A stretch of 33,643 bases of DNA from Verrucomicrobiales bacterium (GTDB lineage Bacteria; Verrucomicrobiota; Verrucomicrobiia; Methylacidiphilales; JAAUTS01): NCBI GenBank assembly GCA_031266335.1, contig JAISBF010000047.1, forward strand, positions 1 to 33,643. The letters are read 5' to 3'. A model generated the notes under the pieces. That model did not search any database. It worked only from the letters and a program-made list of their open reading frames with translations, and had not been told where the DNA came from. This document shows, in pieces, positions 6,867-16,615 of this stretch (its first letter is position 1; the number at the start of each line of letters is the position of its first letter). A program made the translations under genes and the position numbers.

Positions 6867-9538
6867 CAGTCAACTCCGTATTTTTTGAAGAACCACGTTT
6901 TCACCAAGTGAGTCAAGATTACATACGCCAGCACGAATCCGGCAATCCAAATCCAATACGTCCCCGGCAGCGGCACCAGGCCGAGGAAGTTCGCCACGCT
7001 GGGGAGGTACGGCGCCGCGCAGCCGGCGGCGATGGCGGCCAGCGTGGTGAATATCAGCGTCGGGCTGGCCAGGCTTTGCAGGAACGGGATTTTGCGCGTG
7101 CGGATGACGTGCACGATGAGTGTTTGCGTGATGATGGACTCGACGAACCAGCCGGTGTGGAACAGTTTTTCGTAGTACGCGCCGTCGCCCGCTGACAGGG
7201 TCTTGAACAGCGCGCAGTTGAAGAAGTACAGCATCAGGAAAAACGTCGCGTAGTCGAAGATGGAACTGGCCGGCCCCACCCACACCATGAACCGGCGGAT
7301 GCTGGCGATGTTCCACTTGCGCGGGGTGAGGAGATAGTCGTCGTCCACCTTGTCCGACGGGATGCCGATTTGCGAGAAGTCGTACAACAAGTTGTTCAGC
7401 AAAATCTGCACCGGCAGCATCGGCAGGAACGGCAGCCACAAGCTCGCGCCCAACATGCTGAACATATTGCCGAAGTTCGAGCTGGCGCTCATGCGGATGT
7501 ATTTGATGATGTTGCCGAACACGCGCCGCCCCTCGATGATGCCGTCCTCCAGCACGAGCAGGCTTTTCTCCAGCAACACCACGTCGGCGGATTCCTTCGC
7601 CACGTCCACCGCCGTGTCCACGCTGATGCCGACGTCGGCGACGCGCATGGACGGCGCGTCGTTAATGCCGTCGCCCAAGTAGCCGACGACGTGCCCGCGT
7701 TTTTGCAACGCGACGATGATGCTTTCCTTCTGCGACGGCGAGAGGCGCGCGAAGATGTTTTGCCGCTCCGCCAGCTCGCCGAGCTGCTCCTCGTCCAACC
7801 CGAGCAGCTGGTCGCCGGTGATGACCTCGTTGACGGCCAGCCCCACGTCCTTGCAAATCTTCCGCGTCACCAGCGCGTTGTCACCGGTCAGGATTTTCGT
7901 CACCACGCCCGCCTTCTTCAGCGACGCAATCGCCCTGGCGGACGAATCCTTCGGCGGGTCGAGGAACGCGATGTAACCGAGCAGCGTCATCTCCGCCTCG
8001 TCGCTGACGGTGAAGGTCTGCCGCTCGCGCGAAAACTCGCGGTACGCGATGGCGAGCACGCGGTAGCCGTCCTTGCTCAACTCCTCGTACTCCTCCAGCA
8101 AGTCGTTCTTAATCATGTCAATCATCAGATGAATCTCGTCGTCAATCTGATAATGCGTGCAGGTCTTGTAAATATCCTCGACCGCCCCCTTGCAAATCAA
8201 CACATGGTCGCCCTCGTAATCCACGACGACGGACATGCGCTTGCGCTGGAAATCGAACGGGATTTCATCCACCTTGCGGCAGTTGCGCTCCACATCCAAA
8301 TCCGTGTGCGACAAAATCGAGCGGTCGAGCAAATTCCGCAACCCCGTCTGGTAGTAACTGTTCATGTACGCGTACCGCAACACATCGTCGCTGTCGCGGT
8401 TGGTCACATCCACATGTTTCTCCAAAATCACGCGGTCCTGGGTCAGCGTGCCGGTCTTGTCCGTGCACAACGTGTCAATCGCGCCGAAGTTTTGAATGGA
8501 ATTGAGCCGCTTGATGATGACCTTCTTCCGCGACATCGCCAGCGCGCCCTTGGCGAGATTGACGGTGACAATCATCGGCAACATCTCCGGCGTCAGCCCC
8601 ACCGCGATGGCCAGCGCGCACAACAACGCCTGCGTCCAATTGCCGTTGCGCAACCCCAGCACCAGAAACACCGCCAGCGCCATCACCACCATGAACCGAA
8701 TCATCAGCCACGTGAACCCCGCGATGCCGCGGTCGAAACTGGTCCGCACCCGCTGGCCGGAGAGCTTCGCCGAAATCGCCCCGAAATGCGTGCGGACGCC
8801 CGTGTTCACCACCACCCCGCGCGCCGTGCCGCTGAGGACATTGCTGCCCTGGAAACAAGCGTTGGGCAGTTCAATCAAGCCGCGCCCGGTGACGTCACTA
8901 TCAGCGGCGGTCTTCTCCACCGGCATAGACTCGCCCGTCAGCGACGACTGGCTGACGAAAAAGTCCTTGGCACTGAGCAGGCGCAAATCCGCCGGAATAA
9001 TCGCCCCCGCGTGCAACACCACCACATCCCCCGGCACAATCTCCGCCATCGGCACCTCGGACTCCCGCCCGTCGCGCCACACCTCGCAATTGGTGTGCAC
9101 CATCGCCTGCAACTTTTCCACCGCGCGGCTCGACCGGTGCTCTTGGAGGTACGCCAGCACCACACTGAAAAAAATCATCGCTCCCACCAGCGCCGCCGCC
9201 GCGTAATCCGCCGGCGCCGCCGCCTGCCACAACGAGATGACGCAAATGACGGCGAGCTGAATCACCAGCGGGTTTTTGCAGCGCGTCCACAACTCCCGGA
9301 GCACCCCCGCCTGCCGCTTGCCGGCGAGTTCATTCGCGCCGAACTCCCCGCGCCGCTCCTCCACCTGCTCCTCGGTCAAGCCCGCGTCCCCCACCCCCAA
9401 CTGCCGCAACGCCTCCTCCGGGGAGACGCGGCACAACTCGGCCAAGCGTTGTTCATGTTCGGAAACAGTGGCGGCGGAAGCCTGCGCCTCCCGCAAAAAC
9501 ACAGTGGGGTGAATCTTCCCCAAGACTGACCAGAACAT
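6866..9538 (-). CDS. mgtA: Magnesium-translocating P-type ATPase
   Basis: DKTGTLTQDRV phosphorylation motif, GDGINDAPSMRVADVGISVDTAVDVAKESADVVLLEKSLLVLEDGIIEGRRVFGNIIKYIRMSASSNFGNM, MgtA/MgtB type. Confidence 0.92.
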   Translation of the reverse strand: MFWSVLGKIHPTVFLREAQASAATVSEHEQRLAELCRVSPEEALRQLGVGDAGLTEEQVEERRGEFGANELAGKRQAGVLRELWTRCKNPLVIQLAVICVISLWQAAAPADYAAAALVGAMIFFSVVLAYLQEHRSSRAVEKLQAMVHTNCEVWRDGRESEVPMAEIVPGDVVVLHAGAIIPADLRLLSAKDFFVSQSSLTGESMPVEKTAADSDVTGRGLIELPNACFQGSNVLSGTARGVVVNTGVRTHFGAISAKLSGQRVRTSFDRGIAGFTWLMIRFMVVMALAVFLVLGLRNGNWTQALLCALAIAVGLTPEMLPMIVTVNLAKGALAMSRKKVIIKRLNSIQNFGAIDTLCTDKTGTLTQDRVILEKHVDVTNRDSDDVLRYAYMNSYYQTGLRNLLDRSILSHTDLDVERNCRKVDEIPFDFQRKRMSVVVDYEGDHVLICKGAVEDIYKTCTHYQIDDEIHLMIDMIKNDLLEEYEELSKDGYRVLAIAYREFSRERQTFTVSDEAEMTLLGYIAFLDPPKDSSARAIASLKKAGVVTKILTGDNALVTRKICKDVGLAVNEVITGDQLLGLDEEQLGELAERQNIFARLSPSQKESIIVALQKRGHVVGYLGDGINDAPSMRVADVGISVDTAVDVAKESADVVLLEKSLLVLEDGIIEGRRVFGNIIKYIRMSASSNFGNMFSMLGASLWLPFLPMLPVQILLNNLLYDFSQIGIPSDKVDDDYLLTPRKWNIASIRRFMVWVGPASSIFDYATFFLMLYFFNCALFKTLSAGDGAYYEKLFHTGWFVESIITQTLIVHVIRTRKIPFLQSLASPTLIFTTLAAIAAGCAAPYLPSVANFLGLVPLPGTYWIWIAGFVLAYVILTHLVKTWFFKKYGVD

Positions 9539-9583
9539 AGGCGACTAAGATGCCGGAAATCCACCAGCTCGGCAAGCCAAAGG

Positions 9584-9757
9584 CTAACGCGGCGCGACAA
9601 TAATGTGGTACAGACCGGATAATCTGTGCCACATTGTCAGCGGTAACGTTTCACCGCGGATGAACGCGAAGGTGCCCGCGAGCGAGGCAAATAACCAGAA
9701 AACCAAAAAACTCTCCCCCCCTCCAATCCCTCCATGTTCTCGTTGTAAAGTGTTCAT
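9584..9757 (-). pseudogene. 57-aa ORF after array B; possible remnant or replaced gene
   Basis: Hand translation MNTLQREHGGIGGGESFLVFWLFASLAGTFAFIRGETLPLTMWHRLSGLYHIIVAPR*; the 5' part derives from the intergenic repeat GAGAACATGGAGGGATTGGAGGG. Confidence 0.3.
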
Positions 9758-9812
9758 TTTGTTGGTCTTAGTTGGTGGTTAAACCGGGGTTAAAACCAGC
9801 GAAAACGGGTTT

Positions 9813-9917
9813 GGAGAAGCCTTCTCCGCTGACGGAGAAGCCTTTTCTGCTAACGGAGAAGGCTTCTCTGTTAACGGAAAGAGCTTCTCTGTTAGCGGAG
9901 AGAACTTCTCTGTTGCC
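9813..9917 (-). repeat. Tandem array B: 5 units of 21 bp
   Basis: GGAGAAGCCTTCTCCGCTGAC / GGAGAAGCCTTTTCTGCTAAC / GGAGAAGGCTTCTCTGTTAAC / GGAAAGAGCTTCTCTGTTAGC / GGAGAGAACTTCTCTGTTGCC. Confidence 0.95.
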
Positions 9918-10132
9918 GTTTTTGGTCCATCCCCGGTGGGTATGGATAACCGCATGGGGAATGTTAGTTGAAAACCGGCCTCGCGCAGAGTCGCGGAGAC
10001 GCGAATTTTTTAATGGTAACTTGTTCTTGGCGTTTCTGCCCGCGGTTTGCTTTTTTAGGTTCCTCGCAGTTAGCAGTGGCAGCGCTGACGCCGGCCTCCC
10101 TCCACCGCCCATGCCCCGCCCCTGCGTGAGCT

Positions 10133-10254
10133 AATTCCCCTTCCGTGAAGGGGTGGCCGCGGAGCGGACGGGGTAGTTCAGCGCTAACAGGAACCTCGCC
10201 CCACACGCTGAACTCCCCCGGCGCTCCGCGCCACCCCTACACGGAAGGGGAATT
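10133..10254. repeat. Family I paired inverted repeat, locus 4
   Basis: AATTCCCCTTCCGTGAAGGGGTGGCCGCGGAGCGGACGGGGTAGTTCAGCG...CGCTGAACTCCCCCGGCGCTCCGCGCCACCCCTACACGGAAGGGGAATT. Confidence 0.95.
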
Positions 10255-10417
10255 AGCTCGCGCAAGAGTCAAGGTCAGTGAGAGGTGTTCCGGTGTCAAC
10301 GCTCCCATTGCTCACCGTGAGGAACCTTGTTTTAATTACCCTCCTCAAAAAAACTCTGTGACGTTCCAAATCTCTGTGGTTCTCCGTGGCCAAAAATGTT
10401 AGTTTGACCATGCGAAT

Positions 10418-12133
10418 ATGAGCGCGCTGAAGGACAGGTTGTTTCGATGGATGCCCGGTTTGCCGGAACTGGTTCGTTATCAGCGGATGAATTTGCGGCC
10501 CGATGTGCTGGCGGGGTTGTCGGTGGCGGCGGTGGCGCTGCCGGTCAGCATCGCCTACGCGCAATTGGCGGGGTTCAGTCCCGTCGTGGGATTGTACAGC
10601 ACGATTTTGCCGATGTTGGTGTACGCCTTGTTCGGCACGTCGCGGCAACTCATCATGGGGCCGGACGCGGCGACGTGCGCGATGATTGCGGCGACGCTGA
10701 CGCCGCTGGCGGTGGCGGGTAGTGAACAGTATTTGTCGTTCGCGGTGACGCTGACGCTCATGGCGGGCGTGTTTTGCATCATCGCGGGGAAATGCGGGCT
10801 GGGGTTTTTCGCGGATTTTTTGTCGCGGCCGATTTTGATGGGTCTGCTCAATGGCGTGGGGATTAACATCATCATCAGCCAGCTCGGCAAAGTCACCAAG
10901 CTCGCGTTGCAAGGCCACGGCGTCATCAGCCAGCTGGAATCGTTGCTGCGCCAGTTGCCCGCCGCGCATGGGCCGACGGTGGCGCTGGCGCTCGGCTCGC
11001 TGGCGGTGTTCCTCGTCGTCAAATACGCCGCGCCCCGCGTACCCGCGCCGCTGGTGGCGATGGTCGCGGCGGTCATCGTCAGCGGCGTGTTTGGCGTCGC
11101 GCGCCACGGTGTCGCGGTGGTTGGTGAAATTTCCAGCGCGCTGCCGGCGGTGCATCTGCCCGCGCTGCCGCCGCCGGATTCCGTCGGCACGCTGGTCACC
11201 GGCGCGGCGGGGCTGGCGCTCATCAGCTTTTGCAGCGCGATGTCCACCTGTCGCGGGTTCGCCGCGAAGAACGGCTACGACATTGACGCCAGCCGTGAAT
11301 TCGTCGCGCTGGGCGCGTGCGACCTCGCCTCGGCGTTGTCGCAAGGGTTCGCCATCAGCGGCGCGGACTCGCGCACGGCGGTGAACGACAGCGTCGGCGG
11401 CAAGACGCGGCTGGTCTCCGTCGTTGCGGCGCTGACGGTGCTGCTGGCGCTGTTCCTGTTCACCAACCTCATCGCGCTCATCCCGACGGCGACGCTGGGG
11501 GCGATACTCATCGGCTCGTCGCTGGGGTTGATGAACTTCCGGCAAATCTGGAACCTGCGCCGGTACAGCCGCGCGGAGTTTCGCATCGCGCTGGCAACGC
11601 TGGCGGGCGTGGTGTTGATTGGCGTGATGGAGGGTATCGTGCTGGCGGTGACGCTGGCGCTGGTGCGCTTTTTGTCACGCATCGCGCGCCCGCCGGACCA
11701 TGAGTTGGGGCGCATCGCGGGGATGGACGGGTTCTACGAGCTGGCGCATTATCCCGAGGCCGAGGCGGTGCCGGGATTGTTGATTTACCGTTTCGAGTCG
11801 CCGCTGACGTTCTTCAACGCGGATTATTTTCGCCAGCGCGTGTTGCAACTGGTGGCGCGCGCGCGCGGGCCGGTGCGGTGGGTGTTGCTCGACGCCGTGT
11901 CCATCACCGACAGCGACATCACGGGGATGCTGGCGGTGAAGCGGCTGGAAGGCGAGTTGCGGGCGAAAAACATCCGGCTGACGGTGGCGGGGCGGGAGGC
12001 GGAGTTCAGGGAATGGCTGGATGCGCGGGGCTTGCGCGTGGAGGACGTGAATATTACGCTGTATCCGTCAAGGCACATCGCGCTGGCGGCTTATCTGGAA
12101 GCCTCGCGCAAAGACGTGGAGACGTGGGGTTAA
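10418..12133 (+). CDS. SulP-family inorganic anion transporter with C-terminal STAS domain
   Basis: LRPDVLAGLSVAAVALPVSIAYAQLAGFSPVVGLYSTILPMLVYALFGTSRQLIMGPDAATCAMIA; C-terminal STAS-like VLLDAVSITDSDITGMLAVKRL. Confidence 0.93.
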   Translation: MSALKDRLFRWMPGLPELVRYQRMNLRPDVLAGLSVAAVALPVSIAYAQLAGFSPVVGLYSTILPMLVYALFGTSRQLIMGPDAATCAMIAATLTPLAVAGSEQYLSFAVTLTLMAGVFCIIAGKCGLGFFADFLSRPILMGLLNGVGINIIISQLGKVTKLALQGHGVISQLESLLRQLPAAHGPTVALALGSLAVFLVVKYAAPRVPAPLVAMVAAVIVSGVFGVARHGVAVVGEISSALPAVHLPALPPPDSVGTLVTGAAGLALISFCSAMSTCRGFAAKNGYDIDASREFVALGACDLASALSQGFAISGADSRTAVNDSVGGKTRLVSVVAALTVLLALFLFTNLIALIPTATLGAILIGSSLGLMNFRQIWNLRRYSRAEFRIALATLAGVVLIGVMEGIVLAVTLALVRFLSRIARPPDHELGRIAGMDGFYELAHYPEAEAVPGLLIYRFESPLTFFNADYFRQRVLQLVARARGPVRWVLLDAVSITDSDITGMLAVKRLEGELRAKNIRLTVAGREAEFREWLDARGLRVEDVNITLYPSRHIALAAYLEASRKDVETWG

Positions 12134-12203
12134 ATTCAAATAAAAAAGGTGGTTCCTCGCGGTTATTGATGGAATAGCTAATGCCGGAACAACCTCGCCG
12201 ATA

Positions 12204-12325
12204 AATTCCCCTCTCGTAGAGGGGTGGCGCGGAGCGACGGGGTGTTTTAGCGTTGGTGCTCTATTCCCTGAAACGCTGAAACACCCCGTCGGCTTGCGCC
12301 GCCACCCCTCTTCGAGAGGGGAATT
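12204..12325. repeat. Family I paired inverted repeat, locus 5 (variant hairpin)
   Basis: AATTCCCCTCTCGTAGAGGGGTGGCGCGGAGCGACGGGGTGTTTTAGCGTT...AACGCTGAAACACCCCGTCGGCTTGCGCCGCCACCCCTCTTCGAGAGGGGAATT. Confidence 0.95.
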
Positions 12326-12415
12326 CTGCAAGAGGGGAATTAGTCAACGCGGATTGTTCCGGCGTGCGACTTGGCGCGAGATTGCTTTTTTTGATTTTCC
12401 CCCTAGCTTGGCTGG

Positions 12416-13540
12416 ATGTTAAGAGCAGGAATTGTCGGCTTGCCGAATGTGGGCAAGAGCACGTTGTTCAACGCCGTGACCAGGACGCGCAAGGCGCCGG
12501 CGGCGAATTATCCGTTTTGTACGATTGACCCGAACGTGGGTGTCGTCGTCGTGCCGGACGCGCGGCTGGAGGTGCTGGCGGGGATTTCCAAGGCGCGGAA
12601 GATTATTCCGGCGACCGTTGAGATTGTGGACATCGCCGGCCTGGTGCGCGGCGCGAGCCAGGGCGAGGGGCTGGGCAACCAATTCCTCGCGCATATCCGC
12701 GAGGTGGACGCCATTGTGCAGGTCGTGCGCTGCTTCGAGGACGCTGACATTCACCACGTGAGCGGCAGCGTTGACCCGCTGCGGGATATTGAGGTGATTT
12801 TGACGGAACTGATTCTCGCGGACTTGGCGTCGGTGACGAAGCAGAAAGACCGGCTGGCCAAGACGGCGCGCACGGGGGATAAAAAAGCCAGGGCGGAAAT
12901 CGCGGTCATTGAAAAACTCGAGCCGCATTTGAACGCGGGCAAACCGGCGCTGACGCTGGACTTGGGCGACGATGAAAAAAGCATCGCGCGCGGCTTTTTC
13001 CTGTTGTCCGGCAAGCCGACGATTTTCGCCAGCAATGTGAAGGAAAGCGACCTTGCCGCGCTCGCCGGCGGTGACCGCGACGGCGTGGTCGGCGGGCGGG
13101 TGAAGCAGGTGGAGGATTATTGCGCGACGCACCTCGGCGCGGAAGCGGTCATTATCAGCGCGCAAATTGAATCCGAGTTGATTGACCTTGAACCTGACGA
13201 GCAGCGGGCGTTTCTCGCCGACCTCGGCGTGGCGGAGTCCGGCGTCGGCACCCTCATCCGCGCGGTGTATCATCTGCTCGGTTTGCGAACCTACTTCACC
13301 ACCGGCGAGAAGGAGACGCGGGCGTGGACTATTCACGCCGGCGACAAGGCGCCGGCGGCGGCGGGCGTCATTCACAGCGATTTTGAGCGCGGTTTCATCG
13401 CCGCCGAGTGCATGGCTTACGCCGACTTGAGCGTCCTAGGCAGCGAGGCGAAATGCCGCGAGGCGGGCAAGCTCCGTGTCGAGGGCAAAGAGTACACCGT
13501 ACAAGACGGCGACGTGATGGAATTCCGCTTCAACGTGTAA
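12416..13540 (+). CDS. ychF: Redox-regulated ATPase YchF (OLA1 family)
   Basis: [51 protein letters not shown]...[38 protein letters not shown]. Confidence 0.97.
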   Translation: MLRAGIVGLPNVGKSTLFNAVTRTRKAPAANYPFCTIDPNVGVVVVPDARLEVLAGISKARKIIPATVEIVDIAGLVRGASQGEGLGNQFLAHIREVDAIVQVVRCFEDADIHHVSGSVDPLRDIEVILTELILADLASVTKQKDRLAKTARTGDKKARAEIAVIEKLEPHLNAGKPALTLDLGDDEKSIARGFFLLSGKPTIFASNVKESDLAALAGGDRDGVVGGRVKQVEDYCATHLGAEAVIISAQIESELIDLEPDEQRAFLADLGVAESGVGTLIRAVYHLLGLRTYFTTGEKETRAWTIHAGDKAPAAAGVIHSDFERGFIAAECMAYADLSVLGSEAKCREAGKLRVEGKEYTVQDGDVMEFRFNV

Positions 13541-13590
13541 CACTGACGCGGAAACACTTCCCACCGCGCCCCGGCTTCCCGCGTTAGCGC

Positions 13591-13766
13591 ATTCCCATTC
13601 CGTGAAGGGGTGGCCGCGAAGCGGACGGGGTAGTTCAGCGTTACAGGAAATGGGAAAGCCGAAAGGAGAAAGTTGATATTATTTCTGTTTTCAGCTTTCG
13701 TCTTTCTGCTGTCCCAACGCTGAACTACCCCGTCGCTTCGCGCCACCCCTTCACGGAAGGGGAATT
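13591..13766. repeat. Family I paired inverted repeat, locus 6
   Basis: ATTCCCATTCCGTGAAGGGGTGGCCGCGAAGCGGACGGGGTAGTTCAGCGTT...AACGCTGAACTACCCCGTCGCTTCGCGCCACCCCTTCACGGAAGGGGAATT. Confidence 0.95.
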
Positions 13767-13822
13767 AAATACTATACAGCGTCGTGAAATCAGGCGTTCG
13801 CTGTGGAGCGGGGTTTGTTACC

Positions 13823-13841
13823 CGCGTCGTGCCACGACGCG
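13823..13841. terminator. Short GC-rich hairpin between convergent genes
   Basis: CGCGTCGT-GCC-ACGACGCG, 8-bp stem, about 15 bp beyond the minus-strand PEP-CTERM gene; no clear U tract. Confidence 0.35.
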
Positions 13842-13855
13842 CGTGGCGCTATTAT

Positions 13856-16588
13856 TTAACGCCGGCGCCTCAGCGTCAGCGCGAGGATGACGCCGCCGAG
13901 CAGCAGCAAGACCGCTGAGGATGGTTCGGGGATGAGCATGGTCAGTTGCAGTGCGCCGTTGTCCAAGGCCCATGCGTAAGTGTCCGCCGCGAGGCCGGTG
14001 ACGATGATGTTATCCTGGTCAAACACGCTGCCGAGGGCGTTGTAACCGGTGGCGAACAGCCATGTGTCACCCTCAGCGGGGGAGTAATTGTTGAGGAAGT
14101 TTAGCTCGATGGTAGCGCCGGCGTTGAAGTTCAGCGTGGCGGCGCTGTTGGTGAAGGCCAGCGTGTCGGAGAGGCCGTTGCCGGCGAGGTCAACGGCGAA
14201 CACTGAATCGGCCAGGAAGTTGATGGCGGTCACGTTCGCGCCCAGTGTCAGCGTGCCGATGCCGTCCGGGGTGGCGATGCCGCCCGGCGCGAGCACGCCT
14301 GCGTCGCCGACGGTGATGACGTTATTGCCGGTGTACGCGGCGACACTGCCGATGTTCAGTTGGTTGGCGTTGCCGGAGAAATCCACCTTGCCGTCGCCGC
14401 GCAGTTCCGTGACGGCGACTTTGCTATTGCCGCTGACGGTGACGCCGCCGGTCTGGTCCAGCAGCAGCGCGGCGTTGGCGTTCAGCGCGTTGCTGTGGCT
14501 GACGGTCAGGCTGCCGCTCTGCACCAGCGTGTAGCCGGTGTAACTGTTGGCGACGGTGAGCGTTAAATTTCCGTTGGATGCCATAGCGGCAATGAAGCCG
14601 GGCGACTCATTGTCAGCGACGCTGTTAACGTAGGGAACCGAAATGGTCATGCTGGCGGCACCGCCTTGGATGATGAGCGGCCGCGCGCCGGTGTTGAGCG
14701 TGCCGCTGCCAGTTAACGATAACCTGCCACCGGAGGCGAACATCAATGCGCCGCTGGCCAACGTCAGCGTGGAGTTATTTTGAAAGGCGACATTGGCGTC
14801 CCAATTTGCCAAGCGTAGCGAGTTGATAGTACCGCTGGCCGTGACGGTGCCTTTATTGGTGTTTTGCGCGTTGATGGTGCTCACGTTGGTGGTTGAACCC
14901 AGTGCGCTGATTTCGTCGCCATTGGACACCATCGTATATTCACTGTCCGCGAGTGGCCGGAAGGTGCCGCCGCTGACGGTGACAAAAGTGTTGCCGCTGA
15001 AGTGCGAGGCAGCCCACAGGGTGTTGCCTTGGCCTGGATAACCGGCGATGGCGCCGGCCTGTAACTGGCCGGCCGCCCACGGCAAAATGCCGCCGACCAA
15101 CTGGCTCTCCAATGCCGCCGCGTTCTCCGCGTCACTGATGACGATGGGCGAGCCGGCATTGCCGAACAAAAAGTTTACCGTGGCATCGCCCTCGCGCAGC
15201 AATCTGTCCATCGTCAGCGTGAACACCGTGTTGTTCGCGCCGGCGGTGCCGATGATGCTGCGCCCGGACTTCAGCGTTACGTCGCCGACCTGCTGGCCGG
15301 CCTCGGCGCTGGCGCCGTAGGCGTTGAACACGCCCGACCACAGGTTGATGCTCGCGTCGCGCTCAATCAGGTTGCTCTCGGCGCTGGCGGTGTTGAAGTT
15401 GCTGGCGTTGAGTTGCAGCACCGCGCCGTAGGCGGTGAGGTCGTATCGCGTCGCGCCGGACAGCCGCGCCTGGTCCCAAGCGATACCGGCGGCGGCGACG
15501 ACGATTTGCCCGTTCTTGATGGTGACCGTGCTGTCCTCGGCCATCGTGATGCGGTGTGCGGCGTTGGCGTTATCCACCACCAGCGAGCCGACGCCGTCCT
15601 TGGTCAGCGCGCTGAGATTGGTGGCGGAGACGTTCAAATTCAAGCGGTCAAGACCGACGGCGGCGCTGGTCATCATTGAAGCGGTGGACGGGGTGATATT
15701 GAACACCGCCGCGCCGTCCTGGAAATCCAACTTGGGAGTGGAATAGTTGTTAGCCGTGCCAAGCTCGAAAATCAATCCGTCACCGGCAGCGCCCATGTCC
15801 ACAATGAACGAGAAGGTGCCGCTGGCGGGTGCGAGCGTCCAGTTGAAGTTGGAATTCGCCCCAAGCCGGAAGTGGCTGTTGTCGGCGTTTTGATAAACAA
15901 AGGTGTCGCCGCTGACGGTGTAAGGCGCGTTATCAACGGAGATGTTCCAGTAACCGCCGTTGGGAGCATTGGTGAAAAAGGAATAACCGCTGCCGCTCTT
16001 GCCGGCGGTCTGGCTGACGGTGATGGAGTTGGCGCTGTTAATGGCGGTGACGGTGGCGCCGCCTGTGAAAACGTCGGGTTCACGTGAGTTGATAATTGTT
16101 AGGCCAGGAACGAGATAGTGCGTCGCGTCAATGCTTATGGTGACCACGTCCGAGCCTTCCACAGCGGTGAACATGCCCTGGACTTCCGGGTGCGAGCCGC
16201 GCTGATACGCGCCGATGCCGGTCACGGTCAGCGCCGCGTTGCCGCTGGCGGTGACGGGGGCGCTGACGGTGAGCAGGCCGGCGTTGTTGATGGCGGTGAT
16301 GATGGTGCCGTCGGGAATGCCGTCGCCGGTGACGCGGTCGCCGACCTTGAACTGGCTGGTGTTGACCGTGCCGGTGAAAATGAGGTTGGAGCCGTCGCGG
16401 AGCACCGCGTCCGGGACGCTGACGGTGGTCGCGCCAACTGTGCCGATGAATTGGTTGTTAATCGTGTCACCGAGCCAGAAGTCAGTGTCCGTGTAGGTGG
16501 CGCTATAGTTATAGGCGAATGTCGGCGAGATGACGAACTGTGCACGGGCGCTGACCGTCAGCGCAAGAGATAACACGATGTAAATCAA
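13856..16588 (-). CDS. Autotransporter-repeat-like extracellular protein with C-terminal PEP-CTERM sorting signal; start uncertain (see poly-C tract)
   Basis: C-terminus IPEPSSAVLLLLGGVILALTLRRRR (PEP, hydrophobic segment, Arg cluster); body rich in TVSG/NTL beta-repeat text; hydrophobic leader SLIYIVLSLALTVSARAQF. Confidence 0.88.
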   Translation of the reverse strand: MIYIVLSLALTVSARAQFVISPTFAYNYSATYTDTDFWLGDTINNQFIGTVGATTVSVPDAVLRDGSNLIFTGTVNTSQFKVGDRVTGDGIPDGTIITAINNAGLLTVSAPVTASGNAALTVTGIGAYQRGSHPEVQGMFTAVEGSDVVTISIDATHYLVPGLTIINSREPDVFTGGATVTAINSANSITVSQTAGKSGSGYSFFTNAPNGGYWNISVDNAPYTVSGDTFVYQNADNSHFRLGANSNFNWTLAPASGTFSFIVDMGAAGDGLIFELGTANNYSTPKLDFQDGAAVFNITPSTASMMTSAAVGLDRLNLNVSATNLSALTKDGVGSLVVDNANAAHRITMAEDSTVTIKNGQIVVAAAGIAWDQARLSGATRYDLTAYGAVLQLNASNFNTASAESNLIERDASINLWSGVFNAYGASAEAGQQVGDVTLKSGRSIIGTAGANNTVFTLTMDRLLREGDATVNFLFGNAGSPIVISDAENAAALESQLVGGILPWAAGQLQAGAIAGYPGQGNTLWAASHFSGNTFVTVSGGTFRPLADSEYTMVSNGDEISALGSTTNVSTINAQNTNKGTVTASGTINSLRLANWDANVAFQNNSTLTLASGALMFASGGRLSLTGSGTLNTGARPLIIQGGAASMTISVPYVNSVADNESPGFIAAMASNGNLTLTVANSYTGYTLVQSGSLTVSHSNALNANAALLLDQTGGVTVSGNSKVAVTELRGDGKVDFSGNANQLNIGSVAAYTGNNVITVGDAGVLAPGGIATPDGIGTLTLGANVTAINFLADSVFAVDLAGNGLSDTLAFTNSAATLNFNAGATIELNFLNNYSPAEGDTWLFATGYNALGSVFDQDNIIVTGLAADTYAWALDNGALQLTMLIPEPSSAVLLLLGGVILALTLRRRR

Positions 16589-16604
16589 CGACTTACAAAA
16601 ATGC

Positions 16605-16615
16605 GGGGGGGGGGG
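16605..16615. repeat. Homopolymer G11 (C11 in the coding strand of the PEP-CTERM gene)
   Basis: AATGC-GGGGGGGGGGG-TAAAT read directly. Confidence 0.9.

Noticed and set aside
10253-11545. Minus-strand ORF of 430 aa rich in Arg/His/Gln opposite sulP
   Set aside because: Composition is that of antisense translation of a GC-rich membrane protein gene; the SulP frame is clear.
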